Below are positions 8,809 through 18,202 of a stretch of DNA of 28,632 nucleotides, piece after piece. The DNA is from Coprinopsis marcescibilis (Eukaryota > Basidiomycota > Agaricomycetes > Agaricales > Psathyrellaceae). The notes under the pieces were generated by a model. It had not been told where the DNA came from and ran no database searches. It worked only from the letters and a program-made list of their open reading frames with translations. The position numbers were made by a program, and so were the translations under genes. Where the stretch lies: the NCBI GenBank assembly GCA_004369085.1, contig ML210369.1:17075-45706 (forward strand). Reading direction: 5' to 3'. The stretch's first letter is position 1. Every line of letters starts with the position of its first letter.

Positions 8809-10325
8809 ATGGCGAGCAAAGAACAACCCCAACAGACCCTTTTTACTTGCCTCTCATGCAGTATCGCATTTTTCTCCGCGGAGGAGCAGCGTATGTCCAC
8901 TGTTCGCAAAACTCCTCGCCATTCTCCTACTAACACACCCTCAGGATTGCACTATCGTTCCGATCACCATCGGTACAATATGAAGCGTCGTGTCGCTGCT
9001 TTGCCTCCAATTAGCGCCCTATTATTCAACCAGCGTGTTATTGAACGAAAATCCGAGACGGCCATCACTACCTCTGCAGCGTCTATGACTTGCGATCTTT
9101 GCAAGTTTGTCCCTTTTTCTTTTCGATCCATTCTGCAAGCACTGATAAAACTTTGCTCTTAGCAAGGTCTACACTACGGAAAATAGCTACAAATCTCACT
9201 TGCAGTCCAAGAAGCACCGCGAACGAGAACTGAAAGGTCCGATCGTCCGAACAGAAAAACCTGCTGTTATACCTACTGTTACGGAGCCTGCAGAGCAGGT
9301 CGACGTTGCTCAAGTTGACGCCGAACAACCAGCTGCCACAGAAGAAGAAGAAATCGAGAGAACGATCGAAGAAAAGATCGCAGCTGCGAGAAACCGTTTG
9401 TCCAACCTCGACTGCCTCTTTTGTACACACAAAACAGACACATTCGAGAGCAACCTCACGCACATGTCGCTCAGTCACTCATTCTTCATCCCCGATGCCG
9501 AATATCTCGTCGACCTACAAGGTCTCATCACTTACCTTGGCGAAAAAATCGCTGTCGGAAACGTTTGCATATACTGCAACGAGAAGAGCAAGGATTTCCG
9601 AAGCCTAGAGGCAGCTCGCAAGCATATGATCGACAAGGGCCACTGCAAGCTTGCCTACGACTCTGGAAACGACAGACTTGAACTCTCTGACTTTTACGAC
9701 TTTTCCAGCTCCTACCCAGACGCCCAGCTTATTAGACGCAAAGTCAAGACACCAAAGACGCCGCAAACTGAGGAGTGGGAGGATGTAGACGAAAACGACA
9801 ATGAGGACGATAACGAGTCGCGTGAAGAAGGCGACGAAGTCGTCGATGTAGAATCTGAGGAGGAATCCTCGGACGAAGATGACCTTCCTGTCTCTCAGAT
9901 CACGTACGGCGATTCAGAATATGAACTCGTCTTGGCCTCGGGGGCACGAATCGGTCATCGGTCCATGCGCAGATATTATGCCCAGTCTTTGACATCTGTC
10001 ATAAGGGGAAAGAACGAAGAAGATCCCAACTCTGGCGCTGCTCTGGTTCGCAGGTTGATTGCGGACAAGAACTCTGCCTTGGTTCCAATGAAAGGCGGTT
10101 ATGGAGCATTTGGTGCTGGTACTGCAGTTGTCAAAGCACGAAATGCAGGAGAAGCACGCGAGGCCGGCCGTCATGTCAAAGAGTTTAGGGACATGCGAAG
10201 ACAAGAAGAATTCAAGACCAAGGTTGGCTTTAGGCACAATAGCCAGAAGCACTTCAGAGATCCTCGTAAGTTCCTCGCAACAAATATCCCTGGCCGATAC
10301 TCACCGTTTTCCAGTCCTGCAGTAG
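8809..10325 (+). CDS. rei1: 60S ribosome maturation zinc-finger protein REI1
   Basis: Exons 8809-8890, 8945-9104, 9163-10265 and 10315-10325 give 451 residues. Four C2H2-type fingers are visible: residues about 14-40 (CLSC...HYRSDHHRYNMKRR), 77-100 (CDLCNKVYTTENSYKSH), 165-190 (CLFC...HMSLSHSFFIPD) and 215-245 (CIYC...ARKHMIDKGHCKL). An acidic stretch (about 280-320) precedes a conserved C-terminal region ending KVGFRHNSQKHFRDPLLQ. The last exon is only 11 bases and supplies the LLQ end; without that splice the protein would read through into unrelated sequence. REI1 (ZNF622 in animals) is a cytoplasmic pre-60S factor needed to release and recycle Arx1, and its C-terminus probes the peptide exit tunnel. 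REI1 and its paralogue REH1 cannot be told apart by eye. Confidence 0.93.
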
Positions 10326-10527
10326 ACGTTGGATTTTTCGTATTCCATATGCACATTAGCCGATGTAATAGCCATAAACTACCATCATCGAATTTACTGG
10401 TATATGAGTCAAGAATACAATAGGTGTCAAAAAAAGCTCGTGGTATAGAATTGTAGTGGCCGACAAAATGCATGAGAGGAACAAAGATAGCAAGACAGAA
10501 CGTATACGTATAGTGAATAATTATAAT
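10326..10527. other. convergent 3' region, REI1 / RAX2
   Basis: 202 bases between two converging stop codons. The interval is AT-rich and presumably contains both 3' ends. No gene or RNA is recognised. Confidence 0.6.
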
Positions 10528-13500
10528 CTAGTACAAATATGCTGCGGGAACAACTCCTTCTCGCCCAGTCCTTGCATTGCGGGCATACCACCACCTGGAA
10601 AGAAAACAAAGTCAGTGATGATCACACATTATGATGATTATGAAGATCCTTACGCAGGGTCCCGGTCGTCCAACACCTCTAACTCGTCGCCAGCAGATAT
10701 TGGCAGCTCACCCTCGCCGTTTCCATCAAATGAATAGCGAGCGTGGGCTGGTCGACTGGATTCTTCTGCCAACATTCCTCCAATCGCATCCGAAGGAGTC
10801 TCTGCGCGAGCAAAGTTGCTCGCATCAGGACCGAAAGGGTCCTGATCCGTCCGTGACTTGTCATCTTCTCCACTGTAATCAGCGAGGGGACTGGCTCCAG
10901 AGATAGTTGCCCGCGTCGCTGCGTTTATATGCTCGAGGAGAGATGACGGCCGATGGCGTGTTGAATCTTCGTCATTCTCGTCGCCCTCGTATTTGTTAAG
11001 CTTCTCGTCTTTTCTCGAGAACAGCGTCCACAGAATTCCGACGAGAGCGAGGAGAAAGACGACACCGGCGGCAATTGCAATTGAAATAAGAATGACAACA
11101 CCGACGGCAAGGAATTCTGTCGAAATAAATGAGAATCAGCCCGAAAGCAAAGAACGTAGCAACTTACTGCGTTGATCGAAACTAAATCTTGCAAGCGAGC
11201 GGAATATCGAAGCTATGGTGCCCGACGAGCCAGAAGAGGTGGAAGAAACGATATAGGGAACAAGAGTTTGGCCGTCATAAAGCGCAGACGAAATATCCCC
11301 ATGGGTAGAATCGACAAGTGAACCTGACACCATCAACACACGATCCTGCTGAATGACCCCCTGTGCATCATGGGTGTTCTGCAATGGAACCATGGTCAAC
11401 TGGGCCACATTCGAATTGGGGCCGAGGGATGATTCTGGTGATCAAAGATCAGGTTTGTTTTCCTTTAAAAAGAAGAAAGACTGACCAAGTACAGTCCAGC
11501 CTTCCCCATTGTAGTGTGAAAGGAAAGGTTGACCGGATCCATCTCTACAGGACATTGTCAGTTGTTGGTCATTTCGGTAAATGTCAAATTTTACGCACTG
11601 GCCAGCTGCAAAGGCATTGCGCGCATCTCCGTTGTTGAGTTCTATGGCAGTAACTGGGCCAGGTAAATCTGACGCGCTACCGACGGGGATCCAAGACGAG
11701 TTACTGAATGAGTATTGAAGGACGTTTGCCGGAGCGTTGTCAGAAGCTGCAAGAGATCCACCGACAAACAGGACATCTTGCTGGTCCTAGGGAGCTTTGA
11801 TAAGTGTCATTTCACAAAGATGCCAAGAAAATCGTACCCCTGCGTAGACAACTGATGCGACTTCACCGACAATACCACTTCCAAGCGTTTTCCACTGCTT
11901 GGCGCCAACATCCAACATGCAAATGCCCTGGCACCTTAGTGAACCAGCTTGACTGAAGGAGCCTGCAACGATGACATGACCAGCCTGGGCGGGGGTTTTG
12001 GAAATGGACCGGACGACCACAGAGGATCCGGCAGCAGCTTGGAGCGGTTGAAGACCCGAGTTATCCCATCTATCGTTCGCAAGGTCGTAAATTGCAATGC
12101 CATTCACACTTTCACTACCCAAACCAAATTCACCGCCGACAAACAAGCGGTCGCCGTCAACCAACACCGCGCGAACTGTGCCGTTCAATTGGTCGCCTAC
12201 AAGAGCTCGGATAGAACCCGATTCAGTGTCATAAATGGCCAGAGCTTGCGCAAGGGAGGATGATCCGCTGGTTTGAAATGAAAAGTTGCCTCCGAGAACA
12301 GTGAGCTCTCTTGAGCCGTCGTTCCAAAAGGTACCGGCCAAAACTGCGGGAGCGGGGGTAGCGGGGGGAGAAGGCAGCGGTGCCAAACCGCCGGGGTTGC
12401 TCTGTCTTGCAAAGATGCGGCGCGGGAGATCAACGTGTCGTGAAATCCAATTCCTGGCAACCAAATGTCGGCGGACGGCAGCTGGGGGGGAGGAAGGTTG
12501 GGATGGAAGCGGGCTTTGTCCAACTCCAAGTTCCACAGAGAGGGGGTTCACTTGGGGGAATTCGGGGTTTTCGCCATTTTGCAGGATAACCATGCCAGAT
12601 GCGCCGTATTTTCTTGCTGCGGCAACGTTTCCAGCGACATATTTGGTGGATGATGGGCCGTCGGCGATGAGACTCATGCGTCCAACAGTGAACCCTCCAG
12701 GATTGACCCAAGACGATGATCGAACATCCCAAACAGCATAACCACCGGCACGGACTGAGAAGTCGGATTCAGGGTTAGGGAGCTCCGTAAAGTCGCCCAA
12801 CACCTGTACATGTCCGTCAATCATAGCAAGCTTGGACACTTGCCCGTTAACACCTGCGATAAGCGAGCTCCATGTGTTGGCTTGAACGTTGTAAACGGCA
12901 ATGCCGCGTAGACGCCCGTTGTTTGATCCTGAGGTCGTGTCCCGGAACGATCCTCCAACAAACAGCAAATCTCCATCGATCACGAGTGATGCGACTGGTC
13001 CGTCGAGCCCTCCATCCGCAAGGGACACCAAAGCATTATCCCTGAAGGCGACAATGTTTGAAGCGCCAGAGGCAGACCCGGCTGTCAAATTAAAGCTGCC
13101 GCCGAGGAAGATGGCGCCGGAAGAATGGTGGGCAACGGCAGTGACGGTCAACGGGGTTCTAGTCAAGGTGCTCCCGAGGTCTGTGAATAGATCAAAGCCG
13201 ATGGAATCCAGCGCGGTGATGGTCGTGTTTGGAAGAGCGTTGGTACCGTCTGCAGTGATATCCAAGGACCGTGGCCATTCAAGGAATCCGAAACCTCTGC
13301 GTAGGTTTGTGGATGTGGGCGTGTCTCCACCCTCTGATTCTGTGGCGTTGGCCGACCGGAGGATCAACTGGACTCGATCCGCGACCATTTTGACGCGACC
13401 CGACGCATCACCACCGACACCGTCATCTGCGAGGGACATAGTGATGGTCGTACTAAACCTTGGTGAAGTCGGAAGAATTGGACCACTGTATATCAAAATC

Positions 13501-15061
13501 GAAGTGTCTTGTGTATTTTGCTGGGAGATGGAAGGGACGACAGTAGGGGGAAGACCATCTCCGGGGAAAACGACGACTTGAACAAAGGTTCGACTGTCGC
13601 AATCACGCAAGTTGGCGCACCCAGGTATCATGAGATGAATATCGTAATTCCCTGCGGCGGAGATGTAAGGGGACCAAGTGAAGGTAGGTGGATCGGCTGG
13701 GGACGCGTCGGCATTTGCCGAAGCAGACAAGATATTTTGAACCGTTCCTGCGATCCCAGTGCCAGCTTGTTCAACCACCCAATCGCCGGTGCGGGTGGTG
13801 TTGGATGGTCCAGTGGAAAAGCACGAAAGGCCGTTGTTTTCATCGAATGCTGAAGCGAAGGCGCCAGAGGAAAGAAGTTGAAGGATATGGAGACCAGCGG
13901 ATGCACCGATGAATTCTGACAGTTCGATTTGAACACCGGTTATTGCGAGAGGCTCGACGAATAAAAAGTCTTGGAATGGGACGGAGGGGTCAGTCGACAA
14001 TGGGCATTCCGTGCAAGTCCTGTTTTCGCCTGCGATGGGGTCGAAATATTGCAACGTTCGGACGTTGTTGTCCGGGATGGTCGTGACGCTAAAGAAAGAT
14101 TTAGATCGATCCAGACTAATTTAACCTGTTATCCTTACCTAAAACCTGTAGTGCCGCGATTGGATTGGAATGTATTACCCAATCGGACTCCTTGTGCTGA
14201 AATGAAGGAGAAGGTTCTGAGCGTAATAACAGATGTAGCACCATTTTCTGCGAACCAACTGTTCCCAGGACCGTCCTCCGACCCGGGACACAAGACGTTG
14301 CGAATATCGGAAAACCCATCTTCTGTGGACGATGGAGCGGCGATGACCTCTGCTCCTGCGATGGAGCCGACAGGGATGGGGACAAGGGATAGCGAGAAAG
14401 GCGTGGCACCGGGAGAGTCGGGGACGAGAGGGTTTCTGGATCCATTGAAGCGCCTCAAGCTTCCAAAGTTGGTGATGAACGAGCCGGAAAAAAACAAGCT
14501 TTCGTCTGAGCTATTGACGGTGATTGAAGATACTCTGGCCTGGGCGCCGTTGAGGCCACCGAATGGCGGCTGTTCCCACTCGTTTGAGCGAGGGTTCCAA
14601 ACGGCTACTGCACCTGCTGGCGCGGAAAAGCTGCCTCCGGCCCAAATCTTTGCGTCCTTCCCGTCGCAGAACAAGGCCTCGACCTCGCCATTGGGTGAAT
14701 TTGATCCAAGGGGTGCGTAGGTATTTGAAGCTGCGGTATACGAGGCGATATTTGAGACTTGAACGTCGTTTATAGAGGAAAAGAGGCCGGCAAAGTAAAA
14801 CTGGTCGCCCAACTGGCAGCCTGCAAGAATGCGACCACCAGTGTTGGTTGATGCGAGTCTTGTGAGAGCGCCACGCTGGTCACGGGCAAAAAGGGTAGAT
14901 GTTGCTTGGTCGAAGGCAATGGCGTCGTTCTGGAAGAGGTCAAGCCCTGCGAATGCACCAGCGAGGGCGACCTTGCCCATTCGGTCAAAGTCGACGTGGG
15001 GGTTTGCTGCAAGAACAGCATGAAGAGTAGAGAAAGCCACAAAAAGCTTTGTTGAAAGCAT
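10528..15061 (-). CDS. rax2: RAX2-type cortical polarity receptor with C-terminal SH3 domain
   Basis: Seven exons, 15061-14139, 14088-11838, 11786-11599, 11544-11486, 11434-11168, 11116-10654 and 10594-10528, give 1405 residues. Residues 1-18 (MLSTKLFVAFSTLHAVLA) are a signal peptide. The large extracellular part has many kelch/beta-propeller-like strands (AVWNPRSNEWEQPP; GGSFRDTTSGSNNGR; VWDVRSSSWVNP) and Cys pairs in TCTECPLSTD and IPGCANLRDCDS, typical of RAX2. One membrane helix follows at about 1232-1255 (VGVVILISIAIAAGVVFLLA), then a basic FSRKDEKLNKYEG stop-transfer and a cytoplasmic tail. The last 51 residues (about 1355-1405) form an SH3 domain: ARYSFDGNGEGELPISAGDE, then the WWYAR and GREGVVPAAYLY elements, completed by the last splice. 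RAX2 marks the cortex for polarised growth. Yeast RAX2, as I recall, has only a short tail, so the SH3 domain is notable. Confidence 0.9.
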
Positions 15062-15263
15062 TGTGACTATAACATGAAGATATTAGAGAAATATAGACCT
15101 CAGGCGGGAGGACCACCTCGCGATAGAAGAGAAAGGAGTGTGGACAAGGTTGGATGCTGGGAGAAACGATCGTTTGGGAACCTCGTGGGATTCATCAACA
15201 GTCATGTCCGTTGCCCTTACAACACACAACAACAAATCTATTCAACCAACAAATCTAGTCAAC
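15062..15263. other. intergenic, RAX2 upstream region
   Basis: 202 bases between the RAX2 start and the stop of the next gene on the same strand. It should hold the RAX2 promoter. No specific site is recognised. Confidence 0.5.
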
Positions 15264-15863
15264 CTAGCTAAACGAAATATCCCTGTCGTTTTTCACAGCT
15301 ATATTGCTTGTATCTACTGTCATTCCAACTCCATTGAGGAAAGGAGACGCCTGCCCAATGCCCCTGCAAAATCACACATTTCAGAACCAATGTTTCCAGC
15401 CAAGTTCAAGACTAGACGTACTGAGGGTAACGGAACCGGTGCACGGGGGGTTTGCGTGCGTCATGCAGAAGCAGAGAATGGTCTGCCTCAGTCTGCGACA
15501 TTGCGGCGTGTTTGGCGTTCAGGTCGAGCCAGTGTTCCCGGGGCTTGGTGTACAAGGCAATCCAACGCGTCAGGTAGACGTTTTCACTGCGTTCCGGTGC
15601 GTATTTGTAGAATGCGACAGCTGCAAGGCCTGCCACAGCCACGCTTCTCCACACTGGCGAGCCAAACCCTGCGCAGCGTCGTGAACAACAGGTGGGGTAC
15701 AAGCAGGCCAGGGTACAAACATACCTTCAGACACAATATATTCTTCTTGGGCAGCGGTAGAGCTGTGTCTAATAGAGCGCGGTAGAGCGCGAGAAGATGC
15801 GCGCAGTGCGCTCCTCGCTGGGAGCATTGTCATCGTCGTTTGAGTAGTTGTGAGCTTGGACAT
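15264..15863 (-). CDS. probable mitochondrial complex I accessory subunit (fungal 17.8 kDa type)
   Basis: Exons 15863-15725, 15668-15422 and 15363-15264 give 161 residues. The N-terminus (MLPARSALRASSRALPRSIR) is a basic, acid-free mitochondrial presequence. One membrane helix follows (VAVAGLAAVAFYKYAP). Then comes a soluble tail with REHWLDLNAKHAAMSQ, EADHSLLLHDARKPPVHRFR and GQASPFLNGVGMTVDTSNI. A short presequence, single helix and a (N)xxH...D..L...P...H.R.P...GSP...G tail resemble the fungal NADH:ubiquinone oxidoreductase 17.8 kDa accessory subunit. That assignment rests on remembered family pattern and is not certain. The start could also be 15833 or 15827, nearer the presequence. Both introns restore frame. 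Confidence 0.6.
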
Positions 15864-16098
15864 CGTCGCTCGGTTAGACTCGGTAACAGCCCCAAAGGCA
15901 AACATAGCCAAATTCAATCTAATATTATTATTGCCAGTGCACCCACTGCCAGCAAGTGTTGGCTTAGAACAAGTAGTTTAATCTCAAGTGATAAGTAACG
16001 ACGGATACACTGGCGTTCCCTATACAAAAATAATTGGATGTCAAGAGACTGACGAACGCAGGAATTCTTGTGGGGAAAACGCACCAAGAGAGGTCGAT
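15864..16098. other. intergenic, no feature seen
   Basis: 235 bases between the complex I-like gene start and the stop of the DUF1279 gene. It presumably holds the promoter of the former. Nothing else is recognised. Confidence 0.5.
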
Positions 16099-16743
16099 TC
16101 AGTCACGGTTACTTCGTTCTCTGATTCTCTCCCTCATGTCGCTGGCTGCACGTCTGGCGCCATCTCCGCCAGCCCAGCCGCGTGCTCTGAGCCAATGAAC
16201 CAGCCGAGGCGTGAATGCCGCAGTGAGCCCGACACGAACCGGGAGGAATAGAGTCTTGTGGACCGTGTAGGCAAGGACAAGGATTGCATATAGTCCTTCG
16301 TGTCCTCTTTCTGCGGGATTGGTCCCTACTGGCTCTATTTCGTCGAGACCAGGCTCTACTGGACGAGAGTGCAGCAAATTCGTGACAGCCGAGCGCACAG
16401 TTCCTGCGACATGAGACACGTATTCAGCGCCGAGAAGGTTTATGCCGACGAAAGCGACGCCAAAGTCGAGGGCGGAAAGGATTGCATATACACCCAAGGC
16501 ATACCAGCCATAGGAACGGATGAGGTGCTTTAATCTCTGGGTAAGAGTTGCATTTGGAGGTAGATGGGGTGTTGTCGGTGTCGGGGGCGGCGAAGGCGCT
16601 AGTCGTTGGGAAGGAAATGAGCGGAAAAGTCTGGAATTTTGCGGCCTGACAGCTGGGGTGAGTCTGAGCCTAGTTATGGGCAATATTGGCGCAGTAGGAC
16701 GGGGGGCAGCGGCGAAAAGCCTTAGCAGTGGGAAGCGCGCCAT
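16099..16743 (-). CDS. DUF1279 / NAT2-like mitochondrial membrane protein
   Basis: A single exon of 214 residues. The first 45 residues (MARFPLLRLFAAAPRPTAPI onward) are a strong mitochondrial presequence: Arg-rich and without acids. A Pro-rich linker follows, then the DUF1279 (FAM210) signature at about residues 75-108: LKHLIRSYGWYALGVYAILS, then LDFGVAFVGINLLGAE, which includes a membrane helix. A second hydrophobic helix is at about 150-178 (GLYAILVLAYTVHKTLFLP). The charged C-terminus is rich in Arg (MRERIRERSNRD). Fungal relatives are often named NAT2 'N-acetyltransferase' after yeast, but no acetyltransferase fold is visible; the human relatives FAM210A and FAM210B are mitochondrial membrane proteins. 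The precise role is unknown. The gene is divergent from AdoMetDC with only 67 bases between start codons. Confidence 0.85.
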   Translation of the reverse strand: MARFPLLRLFAAAPRPTAPILPITRLRLTPAVRPQNSRLFRSFPSQRLAPSPPPTPTTPHLPPNATLTQRLKHLIRSYGWYALGVYAILSALDFGVAFVGINLLGAEYVSHVAGTVRSAVTNLLHSRPVEPGLDEIEPVGTNPAERGHEGLYAILVLAYTVHKTLFLPVRVGLTAAFTPRLVHWLRARGWAGGDGARRAASDMRERIRERSNRD

Positions 16744-16810
16744 CGCGGCTTAAAAGATCGAGTTCCAGGTTGTGGCTGCGCAGCCGTCCCTCTGGTTTTT
16801 GATCTCGTCC
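16744..16810. promoter_or_regulatory. 67-base divergent promoter, DUF1279 / AdoMetDC
   Basis: Start codons of two divergent genes lie 67 bases apart. Each gene's promoter or leader must therefore overlap the neighbour's leader or coding region. There is no upstream ATG in this interval, so no AdoMetDC upstream ORF is encoded here. Confidence 0.5.
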
Positions 16811-18066
16811 ATGCCTGACCCCTTCGAGGGCCCAGAAAAGCTCCTCGAAATCTGGTTCGCTCAGTCGCCCAGCGATGTCGACAAGAGTCTCAGGGATGTC
16901 CCCCGCAGCGTCTGGGAAGAGATGCTAGACATCGTTCGTTGCAAGGTCCTCAATGTTATCGTTGGCGAAGAAACGGATGCTTATCTCCTCAGGTTCGCCT
17001 TGCCTCTATTACATGTGCTACAACTAATGCTTTGGTCTTTTGAAGCGAGTCCTCGTTGTTTGTAGCACCCCACAAGCTCGTTTTGAAGACGTGCGGCACC
17101 ACCCTCAACCTCTACGGTCTCCCTCGGATCCTCGAGATTGCTGAAAAGCATGCTGGCTTCAAATCCGTTTATCGCTGCTTTTATTCGCGCAAATCCTTCA
17201 TGTTTCCTGACCTTCAGCAGGGTCCTCATAAGGACTGGAAGCAAGAAGTCGAGTATCTCGATAAAATTTTCACCAACGGTGCTGCCTACACCATCGGGAA
17301 GATGAACGGAGACCATTGGCTTCTCTACCTCACAGATCCGGATATTCAAACCAACGACGTACCTCACTCTCCGCTCGAGCGGAAGGTTACCCTCAACCAC
17401 CTCGATTACACCATTGAGATCCTCATGAGCGGGTTATCCACTCCAGCCCGACAGCATTTTTTCTTCCCGGAATCCGCCAACCCAGACGACCCCAAAATCT
17501 CCACCTCTCATGCCATTGACCTAGGCCAACGTATCGGAATCTCCGAAATTTTCCCTGCCCATCTCACAACAATCGATGCCTACTCATTCATTCCATGTGG
17601 CTACTCTGCCAACGCCCTCATTAAATGGGGGGAGGAATCTCTCAATTCTGATTGTGATTCCACCCATCGCCATTCCGGGGAAGGCTACTACACAATCCAC
17701 GTCACCCCAGAAGAGGGCTGGTCCTATGCTAGCTTCGAATGCAATGTACCGCTTTCCGTCGGACAATCAGCGGAAACAAAAATCCCAAATCTTACTTCCC
17801 TCATCAAACGAGTGGTCCATATCTTCCAACCCAGCCGCCTCACCCTCACCCTGTTTATTTCCTCTGACGAGAACGAGTCTTCGCAATGCGGAGAAACCGC
17901 TATCGAGACTGCTCAACGCGCTTTTAAGTTGGCACTCGCTGACATACCCGAAAGCTCATTTGGATATCCTTTGGATGGATCATCTCGTAGCTACAAACGC
18001 ACAGACAAGATTAACTATGAAGTTGGCGGATATGATCTTGCCTTCGCCAGCTTCGAGTTGAAGTAA
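16811..18066 (+). CDS. spe2: S-adenosylmethionine decarboxylase proenzyme
   Basis: Exons 16811-16992 and 17046-18066 give 400 residues, close to the yeast length. The enzyme removes CO2 from S-adenosylmethionine to make the aminopropyl donor for spermidine and spermine, in the cytosol. Visible motifs: FEGPEKLLEIWF at residues 5-16 with the active-site Phe/Glu residues; the autocleavage site LLSESSLFV with cleavage expected between Glu62 and Ser63, Ser63 becoming the pyruvoyl group; KTCGTT with catalytic Cys77; GPHKDWKQEVEYLD; NGDHWLLY; PCGYSANAL; and YYTIHVTPEEGWSYASFECN with the proton-relay Ser/His. The phase-2 intron splits the Ser61 codon, so exon 1 encodes almost exactly the beta chain and exon 2 the alpha chain. 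An upstream in-frame GTG is not a start. Confidence 0.96.
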
Positions 18067-18202
18067 TTCATGTACCTGCTTATCTTGGCGATCTCGCTCA
18101 GCGCTCAGTATCTAACAGCAAAAAATTGTTTTGGTAACCCTCGGAATCATTTTGTACAATCTCATGATGACATCCAAAAAACTATATTACAACGTGGAGT
18201 CG
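18067..18202. other. convergent 3' region, AdoMetDC / DBF4
   Basis: 136 bases between converging stop codons, presumably containing both polyadenylation regions. Nothing else is recognised. Confidence 0.55.

Noticed and set aside
10266..10423. Longer REI1 C-terminus by read-through
   Set aside because: Splicing 10266-10314 gives the family end FRDPLLQ, whereas the read-through residues match nothing.
12901..13581. 226-codon open frame on the plus strand
   Set aside because: It lies antisense to the conserved RAX2 exon 14088-11838, has low-complexity composition and resembles no family.
13971..14720. 249-codon open frame on the plus strand
   Set aside because: Antisense to RAX2 exons 1 and 2, and it crosses the conserved intron at 14089-14138; a shadow of the codon bias of the real gene.
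15138..15785. 215-codon open frame on the plus strand
   Set aside because: Antisense to the three-exon complex I-like gene, whose introns restore frame and whose protein has a presequence and membrane helix.
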